Assembly: GCF_015645445.1 (NCBI RefSeq)
Contig: NZ_JADOGI010000048.1
Location: 1 to 54,888, forward strand
DNA: 54,888 nt
Origin: Nonomuraea cypriaca
GTDB taxonomy: Bacteria; Actinomycetota; Actinomycetes; Streptosporangiales; Streptosporangiaceae
Direction: 5' to 3'
Below are positions 17,089-24,667 of the stretch, one piece after another. The notes beneath the pieces were generated by a model. That model was not told the origin of the DNA and made no database searches. It saw only the letters and a program-made list of their open reading frames with translations. The position numbers were made by a program, and so were the translations under genes. Position 1 is the stretch's first letter. Each line of letters begins with the position of its first letter.

Positions 17089-17169
17089 GAGGTTTAGTCC
17101 TTGTGACTTTTGGCAGGCGACCGGTACCTCTACGTAACGGACATACCGCGCCAGCGAAGGTGGCAAACC

Positions 17170-17643
17170 ATGACCCAGACCCGCACCGACCAGCGTGAAG
17201 GCGGATGGAGCAGGCCCATCGTCCGGGCGGCGGCGCGGGGAACGATCGCGTCCATGTCGATGTCCGGTCTGCGCCAGATGACGACCGCGCTGGGGCTCGT
17301 CGCCAGCACGCCGCCGGAGTCGGTCATCGAGCGGACCGCGCCGGGCGCCTTCCACCGTATCCCGGCCGAGCGCCGCGCCGCCGTGGTCGAGGCCGTGCAC
17401 TGTCTGTACGGGACGGCCGGCGGCGCGTTCTTCGGCGTCCTGCCGCGCGCGGTGCGTGGGCGACCGTGGGCGGGGCCGGTATACGGCGTGCTGTTCTGGG
17501 CGGGGTTCGAGCTGGCCATCGCCCCCGCACTGGGCCTGCCACGTCAGCCGAACACCGCCAAGGAACGCCTCGCCCTGCTCGCCGACCACCTGCTCTACGG
17601 CGCCGTTGTGGCCGCCTCCCCCTGGCCGCACCACGACCGCTGA
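17170..17643 (+). CDS. Small membrane protein, DUF1440/YagU-like
   Basis: A 157-residue protein with three or four hydrophobic segments: around residue 25, around 75-95 (CLYGTAGGAFFGVLP), 103-118 (YGVLFWAGFELAIAPALG) and 138-150 (LLYGAVVAAS). The motif VHCLYGTAGGAFFG and the final HLLYGAVV resemble DUF1440-type inner-membrane proteins of unknown role. The ATG at 17170 was chosen because its N-terminus is polar and short. It is followed by three 16-base repeats and the convergent sialidase gene. Confidence 0.65.
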   Translation: MTQTRTDQREGGWSRPIVRAAARGTIASMSMSGLRQMTTALGLVASTPPESVIERTAPGAFHRIPAERRAAVVEAVHCLYGTAGGAFFGVLPRAVRGRPWAGPVYGVLFWAGFELAIAPALGLPRQPNTAKERLALLADHLLYGAVVAASPWPHHDR

Positions 17644-17685
17644 CGCTTTCGTCCGCTGACGCTTTCGTCCGCTGACGCTTTCGTC
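17638..17685. repeat. Three tandem 16-base repeats
   Basis: The unit CGCTGACGCTTTCGTC occurs three times without a mismatch, starting in the last codon of the membrane-protein gene and ending three bases before the sialidase stop. Each unit carries a TGA; in the frame of the membrane protein the first TGA is its stop. Confidence 0.9.
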
Positions 17686-17687
17686 CG

Positions 17688-18788
17688 CTACGGGACCAGC
17701 TCGGCGATGGGGATGCGGCGGAAGGCGATGCTCTCGTACGGGCCGAAGCTCCCCGTCTCGAACAGCAGCCCCACCGTGTCCCCCTCCACCCTGACCAGGT
17801 CGGAGTAGGCGGCCGGCAGTCCGGAGACCGTGTGCACAGGGCGCCACGTGACGCCGAGGTCGCCGCTGGCGCGTACCGTCAGCAACGCCCGCGCGTCGGG
17901 CGCCGCCGGACCCGAGAACAGCAATGTGTCCGGCGAGCCGCACCACAGCACGCTGCCCTCCACCACCGGCCCTGTCAGCCCGGCCTGAGGACGGAACGGC
18001 AGCTCCAGCGTCTCGCCGCCGTCGGCCGAGTAGGCGTCGGCCCTGGTGCCAGGGGCGGTGGAGTCGGTGCGGGTGTTGAGGTAGACGCGCCCGCCGGGCA
18101 GCTCGGTGGCCGTGGTCTCGTTGACGTTGACGTAGCCGTCGGGGTTGTCGTCGACGTACCCGATGCGCCAGGTCTCGCCGCCGTCGTCGCTCAGCAGGCA
18201 GTGACCGCCGTTGTACTTGCCCTCGGTCCCGTTGTCCGAGCCCTGCGGTGGGGCCGAGTGGTTGCCGGGGACCAGGATCCGGCCCGCGTGCGGGCCCTCC
18301 CGCAGCTCGATCGCATGCCCGGGGGTGGTCGCGTACCAGCGCCACTCGGGCCGCTTCACAGTGCCGGTGATCTCGCGCGGCGCCGACCAGCTCACCCCGT
18401 CGTCGGAGCTCACCTGTACGAACACCCGCCGCCCGTCGGCCGCCGCCACCTGACCGCGTCGGATCTTGTCCTCGGTCGCCGACGGGCCCTGCCGGACGAA
18501 GACCAGCACGATCCTGCCGTCGGCCAGCACCACCGGCGCCGGGTTGCCCGCGGTGCCACGGCGCGGCTCCGTGGCGACCACCACCAGGTCGCCCCACGTC
18601 GCGCCGCCGTCCGTGGACCGCTTGAGCACCAGGTCGATGTGCCCGGAGTCACCTGCCGAGGCTCGCCGCCCCTCCGCGAACGCCAGCACCGTCCCCGCCC
18701 CCGTCATCACCACCGCGGGAATCCGGTACGTGTGATAGCCATCCATCGCCTGCCGGTACGGAACCGACGTGGGATAACGATCCGCCAT
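17688..18788 (-). CDS. Exo-alpha-sialidase / neuraminidase-like (GH33-type beta-propeller)
   Basis: A 366-residue protein with the sialidase RIP motif (YHTYRIPAVV, near residue 20) and repeated Asp boxes: STDGGATWGD, SSDDGVSWSA, SDDGGETWRI and a degenerate SGDLGVTWRP. This is a six-bladed propeller that hydrolyses terminal sialic acids or related nonulosonates. Start at ATG 18788. There is no signal peptide, so it may act inside the cell on imported sugars, or the true substrate may be an internal glycoconjugate. No nan-type catabolic or transport genes are adjacent. It could also hydrolyse Kdn or pseudaminic-type sugars. Confidence 0.88.
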   Translation of the reverse strand: MADRYPTSVPYRQAMDGYHTYRIPAVVMTGAGTVLAFAEGRRASAGDSGHIDLVLKRSTDGGATWGDLVVVATEPRRGTAGNPAPVVLADGRIVLVFVRQGPSATEDKIRRGQVAAADGRRVFVQVSSDDGVSWSAPREITGTVKRPEWRWYATTPGHAIELREGPHAGRILVPGNHSAPPQGSDNGTEGKYNGGHCLLSDDGGETWRIGYVDDNPDGYVNVNETTATELPGGRVYLNTRTDSTAPGTRADAYSADGGETLELPFRPQAGLTGPVVEGSVLWCGSPDTLLFSGPAAPDARALLTVRASGDLGVTWRPVHTVSGLPAAYSDLVRVEGDTVGLLFETGSFGPYESIAFRRIPIAELVP

Positions 18789-19007
18789 GCGCGGCACGCT
18801 ACGGCTCCCGCGTGAACACCGTCCGACGTCAGCCCTACACGAAGACGAATGCGCCGATCGATGGACCAGGGACCGACGCGACAGAAGAGACACTCCGTGT
18901 CCACGCCGGAGAGATGCGAAAGGCGGTGTACAAGAGTCGTGTCACCATCAGCAAGATCTGGACGTTGGACATCGAGTCCGCACAGGGGTTGGGAATGGAG
19001 ACATGGC
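18789..19007. other. Non-coding stretch before the hairpin array
   Basis: No reading frame with convincing codon use, no tRNA-like fold and no strong promoter were seen in these 219 bases. GC content is lower than in the flanking genes. With the hairpin array (19008-19260) this makes a 486-base gene-free region between the sialidase and sortase genes. Confidence 0.5.
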
Positions 19008-19260
19008 TGTGCCGCTGAGGAGGAGCCTGCTCCTCAGCGGCACAGGGTTGTTGTCGGGGAGCGAGTCCGGTTCCCCGACAACCCGGGGATGTGCTGACGA
19101 GACGGGGACATTCTCTCGACAGCACTTGTGGCGCTGACGAGAAGTGGGGGTCATCTTCTCCATCAGCACCGGCGAGGTGCTGGGAAGGAGGAAGCCATCT
19201 CCTCCTCCCACCAGCACCGGAGGGGTGCTGAGGAGGAGGAAGTCAGCTCCTCAGCAGCAC
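19008..19260. repeat. Array of six stem-loops between sialidase and sortase genes
   Basis: Six consecutive inverted repeats of 33-43 bases with short spacers: 19008-19044 (15-base perfect arms), 19050-19082 (11-base perfect arms), 19091-19125 (12-base arms, one mismatch), 19133-19167 (5+5 pairs around an internal loop), 19176-19218 (two 7-base paired blocks) and 19225-19260 (9 base pairs plus a bulged end). Four of them share GTGCTG/CAGCAC or GCTGA/TCAGC ends, but each stem sequence is different while pairing is kept. It lies directly downstream of the sortase operon. It could be a 3' structured RNA, a terminator array or a palindromic repeat cluster. Confidence 0.8.
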
Positions 19261-19274
19261 AGGGGGTTGGTGGT

Positions 19275-20084
19275 TCAGCGGGCGAACACGATCAGGTTGT
19301 CTCGGTAGCTGCGGCGGGTCCGGTCGAAGGTTCCGCCGCAGGTGATCAGCCGTAGCTCGGCGCCTCGTCCCGATCCGTAGACCTCCTTGTTCGGGATGCG
19401 GCTCTTCGGATAGCGGGCCAGGCGCCCGACCACGAACGTGGCGGTGCTGCCGTCGGCCCGGTCGACGTGGACCCGGTCGCCCTTCCGCAACTGGCGCAGG
19501 CGGTAGAAGACCGCGGGCCCGGTGGCCGAGTCGACGTGGCCGGCGATCACCGCCACGCCCTGCTCGCCCGGCTCGGGACCGGCCTTGTTCCAGCCCACCC
19601 GGTCGAACCGCTCGGGCGCGACCAGCCGCCCCTTCGCGTCGAGCCGCAGCGGGGTCACCCGGGTCGAGACTCCGATGGCCGGAACGCGCAACCGCACAGG
19701 ATTGGCCACATCAGCCGCCACACCCGTCCCGCTCCCGGTACCCGATCCGCTCCCAGTACCCGATCCGGCCCTCGTATCCGAAGGACTTTCGGAGACCGGC
19801 GCCGATCGCGCCCCCTTACCCAGGGGTGTGCCCCCGAGCGGGACCGGAGACCCCACCCCATGCGGGACCGGCGCCACAGACTCGGACGCAACCCCGCTCA
19901 TGTCCCCGGACGGGACCGGAGCCACAGACTCGGGCACGACCCCGCTCATGGCCCCGGACGGGACCGGGACTGCGGACGCAACCCCGCTCATGGCCTTGGG
20001 CGGGGGTGGGGTGGTGGCCGGCACGGTGGCGCAGCCTGCCACCGTGACCAGCGCGAAGGTGGCGGCCGCCACGTGTGCTCGCAT
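19275..20084 (-). CDS. Class F sortase with lipobox and repeat linker
   Basis: A 269-residue protein. The N-terminus ends in a lipobox (VTVAGC, Cys18), so it is probably a lipoprotein. Residues about 30-120 are a low-complexity linker with about 2.5 copies of an 18-19-residue repeat (MSGVxSESVAPVPSG-like) and a Gly/Ser/Thr run. The sortase fold follows: VRLRVPAIGVSTRVTPL, catalytic His in VAVIAGHVDS, Cys in LRLITCGGTFD and Arg in RSYRDNLIVFA. Class F sortases attach surface proteins to the actinobacterial wall. Its start is two bases from the stop of the Asp-repeat protein gene, so the two form an operon and the repeat protein may be its substrate or partner. Confidence 0.9.
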   Translation of the reverse strand: MRAHVAAATFALVTVAGCATVPATTPPPPKAMSGVASAVPVPSGAMSGVVPESVAPVPSGDMSGVASESVAPVPHGVGSPVPLGGTPLGKGARSAPVSESPSDTRAGSGTGSGSGTGSGTGVAADVANPVRLRVPAIGVSTRVTPLRLDAKGRLVAPERFDRVGWNKAGPEPGEQGVAVIAGHVDSATGPAVFYRLRQLRKGDRVHVDRADGSTATFVVGRLARYPKSRIPNKEVYGSGRGAELRLITCGGTFDRTRRSYRDNLIVFAR

Positions 20085-20086
20085 GA

Positions 20087-20869
20087 TCAGCGGCCCGAGA
20101 AGAACGCGCGCCGCAGCCAGTACGCGCCCACGGCGAACAGCCCCGCGATCGCCAGGCTCAGCGGCACCAACGGCACCGCGCCGCGGGATTCAGCAGCCAC
20201 CTGCCCGGCGGCGGCACCATCCGCAGGCCCGCTCTCGGCGGTGCCGCTTCCGGCCGTCCCAGTCACGGTCGTCCCGGTTTCGCCGGCCGCGCCGTTGGCG
20301 GTTCCGCCCTTCCCGGTGTCGACTCCGCCCCTGGGAGCGTCGTCGTCATCGTCGTCGTGGGCGGCACCGCCCAGACCCGTGTCGACACCGCCACGAGGCG
20401 CGCCGTCGTCGTCATCGTGCGACGCACCGCCCACGCCGGTGTCCACGCCCCCGCGCGGGTTGTCGTCGTCGTCATCGTCGTCGCGGGCGGCGCCACCCAT
20501 GCCGGCGTCGACACCACCTCGCGGCCCGTCGTCATCGTCGTCGTCGCGGACGGCGGCGCCACCCACACCTGTGTCGACCCCACCCCTCGGAGCGTCATCG
20601 TCATCGTCGTCACGGGCGGCGGCGCCACCCGCGCCTGTGTCGACTCCACCCCTGGGAGCGTCGTCGTCGTCATCGTCGTCACGCGCTGCGCCGCCCACGC
20701 CCGCGTCGACACCACCGCGAGGGCCGTCGTCATCGTCGTCGGCGATGGCCGTGGCGATGTGGGGGGCGGCGGATGCCTGGGCGGTCGTGGTCAGGACGAG
20801 TGTGCCTGTCGTGCCCAGCCCGAGTGCGACCGCGATCGTGAGCACGAGCCGTTTTAACGTCTGAGCCAT
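20087..20869 (-). CDS. Secreted Asp-repeat protein with C-terminal membrane anchor
   Basis: A 260-residue protein starting at ATG 20869 (GGAGG upstream). Signal peptide residues 1-36. Residues about 42-190 are seven tandem units of 20-22 residues of the form D5-7-x-PRGGVDTGxGGAA, encoded by GTC/GAC-rich near-identical DNA. A Gly/Thr/Ala linker leads to a hydrophobic helix (VPLSLAIAGLFAVGAYWL) and a basic tail RRAFFSGR, the layout of a sorting signal. No canonical LPxTG is present; VPLVPLS precedes the helix. The Asp runs suggest Ca2+ binding or a polyanionic brush. It is the first gene of the sortase operon. Repeat number may vary between strains. Confidence 0.8.
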   Translation of the reverse strand: MAQTLKRLVLTIAVALGLGTTGTLVLTTTAQASAAPHIATAIADDDDDGPRGGVDAGVGGAARDDDDDDDAPRGGVDTGAGGAAARDDDDDDAPRGGVDTGVGGAAVRDDDDDDGPRGGVDAGMGGAARDDDDDDDNPRGGVDTGVGGASHDDDDGAPRGGVDTGLGGAAHDDDDDDAPRGGVDTGKGGTANGAAGETGTTVTGTAGSGTAESGPADGAAAGQVAAESRGAVPLVPLSLAIAGLFAVGAYWLRRAFFSGR

Positions 20870-20953
20870 CTGAATGCCTCCCGATGTCCTCCGCGGTCTC
20901 TCCGCGGCTGACCTCAGGTTCTCGGGCGGCCGTTGGGCCACCATGAGCACGAG

Positions 20954-21050
20954 ATGAAAGGTCTCTCACGCAAAGCCCGGCGACAGGGCCCAATGAAGGT
21001 CTCACGCAAGCCCGGCCACCGAGCGCAATGAAAGGTCTCACGCAAGCCAG
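20954..21050. repeat. Three tandem copies of a 35-39-base unit
   Basis: Copies start at 20954, 20993 and 21028, each beginning ATGAA(A)GGTCTC with ACGCAAGCCnGG following. They look like short reading frames but have no ribosome site. They lie upstream of the Asp-repeat protein gene and immediately before the 11-base minisatellite. Confidence 0.8.
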
Positions 21051-21063
21051 GCGTCATCCCGGC

Positions 21064-21195
21064 GACCAGGCGCAGACCGGGCGGAGACCCAGCGCAGACC
21101 AAGCGAAGACCCAGCGCAGAACCAGCGCAGAACCGGCGCAGACCAAGCGCAGACCCGGCGCAGGCCCAGCGCAGACCAAGCGCAGACCCGGCGCA
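21064..21195. repeat. Minisatellite of twelve 11-base units
   Basis: Twelve contiguous units of consensus GACCnAGCGCA fill 132 bases with no gap; most differ from consensus at one to three positions. The unit length is about one helical turn. It lies between the divergent Asp-repeat protein gene and the flavin reductase gene, ending about 60 bases before the latter's start, so it could act on its promoter. With the preceding repeat it fills most of a 385-base gene-free region. Confidence 0.9.
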
Positions 21196-21254
21196 GAACG
21201 CGAATCCGGGCGTGAGAGAGTTTCATGCATAGACGAGTCCTTCTGGAGGCTGTG

Positions 21255-22655
21255 GTGGCTGACGAGTTCGACGTCATCGTGATCGGCGGGGGTCCCGCCG
21301 GTGAGAACGTCGTGGACCGGGCCGTGCGGGGTGGCCTGACCGCGGCCATCGTCGAGGAGCGGCTGGCCGGTGGCGAGTGCTCCTACTGGGCGTGTGTGCC
21401 GAGCAAGGCGCTGCTGCGACCGGTCGACCTGGCGGGCGAGGTGGCGCGGGTCCCCGGGCTGTCCCTCGGAGAGATCGACGTGGCCGCCGTGCTGGCCAGG
21501 CGCGACGAGGCGGTCAAGCACTTCGACGACAGCGGTCAGGTGGGGTGGATCGAGGGCGTGCCGGCCGAGTTCGTACGCGGGCACGGCCGCATCGACGGCA
21601 CCAAGACCGTACGCGTCACCACGGAGGACGGCGAGCGGGTGCTGACGGCGCGACAGGCGGTCGTCCTGGCCACGGGCAGCACACCGGTGGTGCCACGGGT
21701 ACCGGGGATGGCCGAGGCGAATCCGTGGACCAACCACGAGGTGACCGCGACAGCCTCGATCCCCGAGCGCCTGGTTGTGATCGGCGGCGGCGTGGTCGCC
21801 TGTGAGATGGCGCAGGCCATGCACGGCCTCGGCGCCCGGCAGACCACGGTGCTGGTGCGCGGTGACGGCCTGCTGAACAGGATGGAGCCGTTCGCGGGAG
21901 AGATGCTGGCCGAGTCGTTCGCGGACGCCGGGATCGACGTACGCTTCCACGCCGAGGCCGACAGGATCGAGCGCCCCGAGCCAGGCGGGAAGGTGACGGT
22001 GCACCTGGGCGCGGAGCCGCCGCTGGAGGCCGACGAACTGCTGGTGGCGACTGGCCGCCGGGCCGCGACCAGTGACCTGGGGCTCGGGACGGTCGGCCTG
22101 CCCGACGGCATCGTCGAGGTGGACGACAGCATGCGGGCGACCGGCGTGCCCGGGGGCTGGCTGTACGCCGTGGGCGATCTCAACGGCCGCGCCCTCCTCA
22201 CCCACATGGGCAAATACCAGGCCAGGATCTGCGGCGACGTGATCGCGGCGCGGGCCCGCGGCGACGAGTTGCCCGCGATGCGCGACCTCGCCGACGGCTA
22301 CGGCGCGCCGCAGGTAATCTTCACCGATCCGCAGATCTGCGCCGTCGGCCGCACCGAGCGGGTGGCTCGCGAGGCCGGCTTCCGGGTGCGCGTGGTGGAC
22401 TACGACATGGGCAACGTCACGGGGGCCTACCTGCTGGGCGAGGGCTATCGCGGCCGGGCCAGGGCGATCGTCGACGAGGACAGGAAGGTGCTGCTCGGGG
22501 TCACGTTCGTCGGCCCTGGCGCGGCGGAGCTGCTGCACGCGGCCACGATCGCGGTCACCGCCGAGGTGCCGCTCGACCGGCTCTGGCACGCCGTCCCTTC
22601 GTATCCCACGGTCAGCGAGGTTTGGCTGCGCCTCCTGGAAACGTACGGCCTCTGA
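21255..22655 (+). CDS. FAD-dependent pyridine nucleotide-disulfide oxidoreductase (dihydrolipoamide dehydrogenase-like)
   Basis: A 466-residue protein. FAD site DVIVIGGGPAGENVV at residues 6-20; redox disulfide C42-SYWA-C47 in GGECSYWACVPSK; NAD(P) site LVVIGGGVVACEMAQ near residue 178; second FAD motif LYAVGDLNGRALLTHMGKYQA; C-terminal dimer domain. The C-terminal catalytic HPTxxE of true Lpd is SYPTVSE here, so the general acid His is Tyr, unlike housekeeping Lpd and closer to transhydrogenase-like or unassigned reductases. GTG at 21255 has GGAGG five bases upstream; an ATG at 21225 lacks a site. No 2-oxoacid dehydrogenase genes are near. The substrate is unknown. Confidence 0.88.
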   Translation: MADEFDVIVIGGGPAGENVVDRAVRGGLTAAIVEERLAGGECSYWACVPSKALLRPVDLAGEVARVPGLSLGEIDVAAVLARRDEAVKHFDDSGQVGWIEGVPAEFVRGHGRIDGTKTVRVTTEDGERVLTARQAVVLATGSTPVVPRVPGMAEANPWTNHEVTATASIPERLVVIGGGVVACEMAQAMHGLGARQTTVLVRGDGLLNRMEPFAGEMLAESFADAGIDVRFHAEADRIERPEPGGKVTVHLGAEPPLEADELLVATGRRAATSDLGLGTVGLPDGIVEVDDSMRATGVPGGWLYAVGDLNGRALLTHMGKYQARICGDVIAARARGDELPAMRDLADGYGAPQVIFTDPQICAVGRTERVAREAGFRVRVVDYDMGNVTGAYLLGEGYRGRARAIVDEDRKVLLGVTFVGPGAAELLHAATIAVTAEVPLDRLWHAVPSYPTVSEVWLRLLETYGL

Positions 22656-22750
22656 CAGCACCCCCGACGGCGGGCTACAGGTCTCTGGCAGCGCCCCCGA
22701 CGGCGGGCAGCACAGGTCTCCGACAGCGCCCCCGACGGCGGCAGCCCAGG
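22651..22750. repeat. Three tandem 31-35-base repeats
   Basis: Units at 22651-22681, 22682-22716 and 22717-22750 share TCTnnnnCAGCnCCCCCGACGGCGG and end in CAGG. They begin in the stop codon region of the reductase gene and occupy the space before the hydrolase gene. Confidence 0.85.
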
Positions 22751-22802
22751 TCTCTGGCGGAAGGACGGTTTGTGACCCACGCACGTGGCTAGGTGTGCGT
22801 CC

Positions 22803-23681
22803 ATGGATGTCACATCGGCTGTGAGGCACCGGCGCATGCGACTCGACGGGGTCGAGATCTTCTACCGGGAGGCGGGCCCCGCCGACGCGCCGGCCCTGCT
22901 GCTGCCGCACGGCTATCCCTGCTCGTCCTACCAGTACCGCCACTACATGCCGGCGCTGGCCGACCGATGGCGGCTGCTCGCGCCCGACTTCCCCGGTTTC
23001 GGCTACAGCGGCACCCCCGACCCGGCGCGTTTCTCCTACACCTTCGACGGCTACGCCGGTTTCCTGGAACGGTTCGCGAACGCTCTCGAGCTCCGCCGCT
23101 TCGCCCTCTACCTGCACGACTACGGCTCCCAGATCGGCCTGCGCCTGGCCATCAGAACGCCGGAGCGGATCGCCGCCCTCATCATCCAGAACGGCGACAT
23201 CTACGAGCAGGAGCTGGGCCCGAAGTACGCGCCCCTCCAGGCGTACTGGTCCCATCCCACCAGTGAGGGACGGGCAGAGCTGGCGGCGGCGGTGAGCGAG
23301 GAGGGTTTCCGCGAGGAGTTCGTGAACGACGTCTCCCCGGAGCAGGCCGAGCTCATCAGCCCGGACCTGTGGAAGCTGGCCTGGCCCCAGCTCTCGGACC
23401 CGCTCCGCCGCGAGATCATGGTCGGCTTGATGGAGGGTCTGCGGGACAATCTCGCCTGGTTCCCGAAATATCAGGGCTATTTGCGGACGCACCAGCCCCA
23501 GACCCTGATCGTCTGGGGACCGCATGACGGCTACATGCCGGAGGGCGCGGCGCGCGCGTACCTGAGGGATCTGCCCCGCGCCGAGCTGCACCTGCTCGAT
23601 GGCGGCCACTGGGCGCTGGAGACCAACCTGGCGGAGATCGTCGCCCTCAGCCGTGACTTTCTCGCCCGCAGCCACGCATGA
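22803..23681 (+). CDS. Alpha/beta hydrolase with Asp nucleophile (haloalkane dehalogenase / epoxide hydrolase-like)
   Basis: A 292-residue protein. The oxyanion region LLLPHGYPCSSYQYR, then LLAPDFPGFGYSG, are typical of the family. The nucleophile elbow is LHDYGSQIG with Asp106, as in haloalkane dehalogenases and epoxide hydrolases, not Ser as in esterases. The catalytic His is in LDGGHWALE near the C-terminus; the acid is probably in VWGPHDGYM. There is no signal peptide. ATG at 22803 was chosen; an in-frame start at 22785 adds six residues. Its 3' end overlaps the convergent STAS gene by 35 bases. The substrate is unknown. Confidence 0.85.
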   Translation: MDVTSAVRHRRMRLDGVEIFYREAGPADAPALLLPHGYPCSSYQYRHYMPALADRWRLLAPDFPGFGYSGTPDPARFSYTFDGYAGFLERFANALELRRFALYLHDYGSQIGLRLAIRTPERIAALIIQNGDIYEQELGPKYAPLQAYWSHPTSEGRAELAAAVSEEGFREEFVNDVSPEQAELISPDLWKLAWPQLSDPLRREIMVGLMEGLRDNLAWFPKYQGYLRTHQPQTLIVWGPHDGYMPEGAARAYLRDLPRAELHLLDGGHWALETNLAEIVALSRDFLARSHA

Positions 23682-24135
23682 CGAGACGTGCGACGGGCCT
23701 GGGGGGCCGCTCCGTCTGCGTCATCAACTCCGCGACCGTCTCCTCGACGCTGTCGCGCAGCTCCACGTGCGACAGCAGGTCCGTCAGCCGCAACACCGAC
23801 AGCAGGTGCTCGGAAGGCCGGACCACGATGATCCGGCCGCCGCCCTGCTCCTCCATCCGCTGCATCGCCATCCCCAGCACACCGATGATCGAGGAGTCGA
23901 AGAAGTCGAGGTCGCCGAGGTCGAACACGAGAACCGGGCCGTCCGACCAGTCCCAGATCTCGTTGATACAGGCGCTGAACCGGACCCGGCCCGCGTGGTC
24001 GAGCTCGCCGCTGGCGCGGACGACCGTGCACGGGAGATATCGGATCGTCTCGATTCGCAAACCGCTCCTGCCCACCCCGACAAACTGCCCGCTGAGCGGC
24101 GATATCACAGGTGATCGCGGATTTTCCCCGCCCAT
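23647..24135 (-). CDS. STAS-domain anti-sigma factor antagonist-like protein
   Basis: A 162-residue protein; residues about 35-140 are a STAS fold: TVVRASGELDHAG, VLVFDLGDLDFFDSSIIGVLGMAM with the phosphorylatable Ser, and GGGRIIVVRPSEHLLSVL. Such proteins release sigma factors or work in stressosome-like switches when not phosphorylated. The first 30 residues are extra and the start is not marked by a good ribosome site, so it may begin later. It is the last gene of a same-strand run with a MarR regulator and two unknown proteins. A HATPase kinase of the matching type is at 45141-45602, but there is no evidence that they pair. Confidence 0.85.
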   Translation of the reverse strand: MGGENPRSPVISPLSGQFVGVGRSGLRIETIRYLPCTVVRASGELDHAGRVRFSACINEIWDWSDGPVLVFDLGDLDFFDSSIIGVLGMAMQRMEEQGGGRIIVVRPSEHLLSVLRLTDLLSHVELRDSVEETVAELMTQTERPPRPVARLVMRGCGRESHG

Positions 24136-24156
24136 GAGATTTTCTGGACCCGCGCC

Positions 24157-24639
24157 TTACTCAGGGGAGAGCAGCTTGCGCAGGATCGACGCGAGCGTCT
24201 CCGTGTCCTCCGCGGTGAGCGGCGCGACCAGGCGGGCCAGGTTGGCGGCGTGCTCGGTGAGCACCTCGTCGACGATCCGCAGGCCCTCGCCGGTCAGGCG
24301 GACGCGGAAGCTGCGCCGGTCGGCGGGGTCGAGGCTGCGCTCGACCAGCCCGGCCGCCTCCAGCCGGTCGAGCCGGTTGGTCATCCCGGCCCGCGACATC
24401 ATCAGCACGGCCGACAGCTCCGAGGGAATCAGCGTGTACGGCGGCCCCGACCTGCGCAGCGCGGCCAGCACGTCGAACTCGCCCTGCCGCAGCCCGTGCC
24501 TGGTGAAGACCTGCTCGACCCGGGGCTCCATGACCCGCATCACCTGGGCCAGCCGCCCGAAGACGCCCATGGCGGTCAGGTCGAGGTCGGGCCGCTCGCG
24601 CCGCCACTGCTCGAGAATCCCGTCAATAGCGTCGCTCAT
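24157..24639 (-). CDS. MarR-family transcriptional regulator
   Basis: A 160-residue protein with a MarR winged helix: LRQGEFDVLAALRRSGPPY, the recognition helix ELSAVLMMSRAGMTNRLDRLE, and the wing LVERSLDPADRRSFRVRLTG, where the DPxDRR motif is diagnostic. Helices at both ends form the dimer. Members usually sense phenolics or oxidants and repress neighbours. It is 28 bases downstream of the 333-aa gene and 21 bases upstream of the STAS gene on the same strand, so it is probably part of that operon. Confidence 0.93.
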   Translation of the reverse strand: MSDAIDGILEQWRRERPDLDLTAMGVFGRLAQVMRVMEPRVEQVFTRHGLRQGEFDVLAALRRSGPPYTLIPSELSAVLMMSRAGMTNRLDRLEAAGLVERSLDPADRRSFRVRLTGEGLRIVDEVLTEHAANLARLVAPLTAEDTETLASILRKLLSPE

Positions 24640-24667
24640 GGCACCAGATCCTATTCAGGTGCCCGGC

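Noticed and set aside
17089..18597. In-frame 5' extension of the 267-aa hypothetical protein into the sialidase region
   Set aside because: It would run antisense through the membrane-protein gene and overlap the sialidase gene; sequence is low-complexity, while ATG at 17088 begins the conserved part.
19003..19137. 44-codon plus-strand frame starting ATG at 19003
   Set aside because: It is encoded by the hairpin stems, its ribosome site is too close, and the product has no recognisable character.
19008..19260. Integron attC or CRISPR array
   Set aside because: Stems differ from unit to unit, there are no identical repeats with unique spacers, and no integrase or cas gene is near.
20954..21282. 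Short frames beginning ATGAAAGGTCTC as small peptide genes
   Set aside because: They are tandem repeats without ribosome sites, and the reading frames differ between copies.
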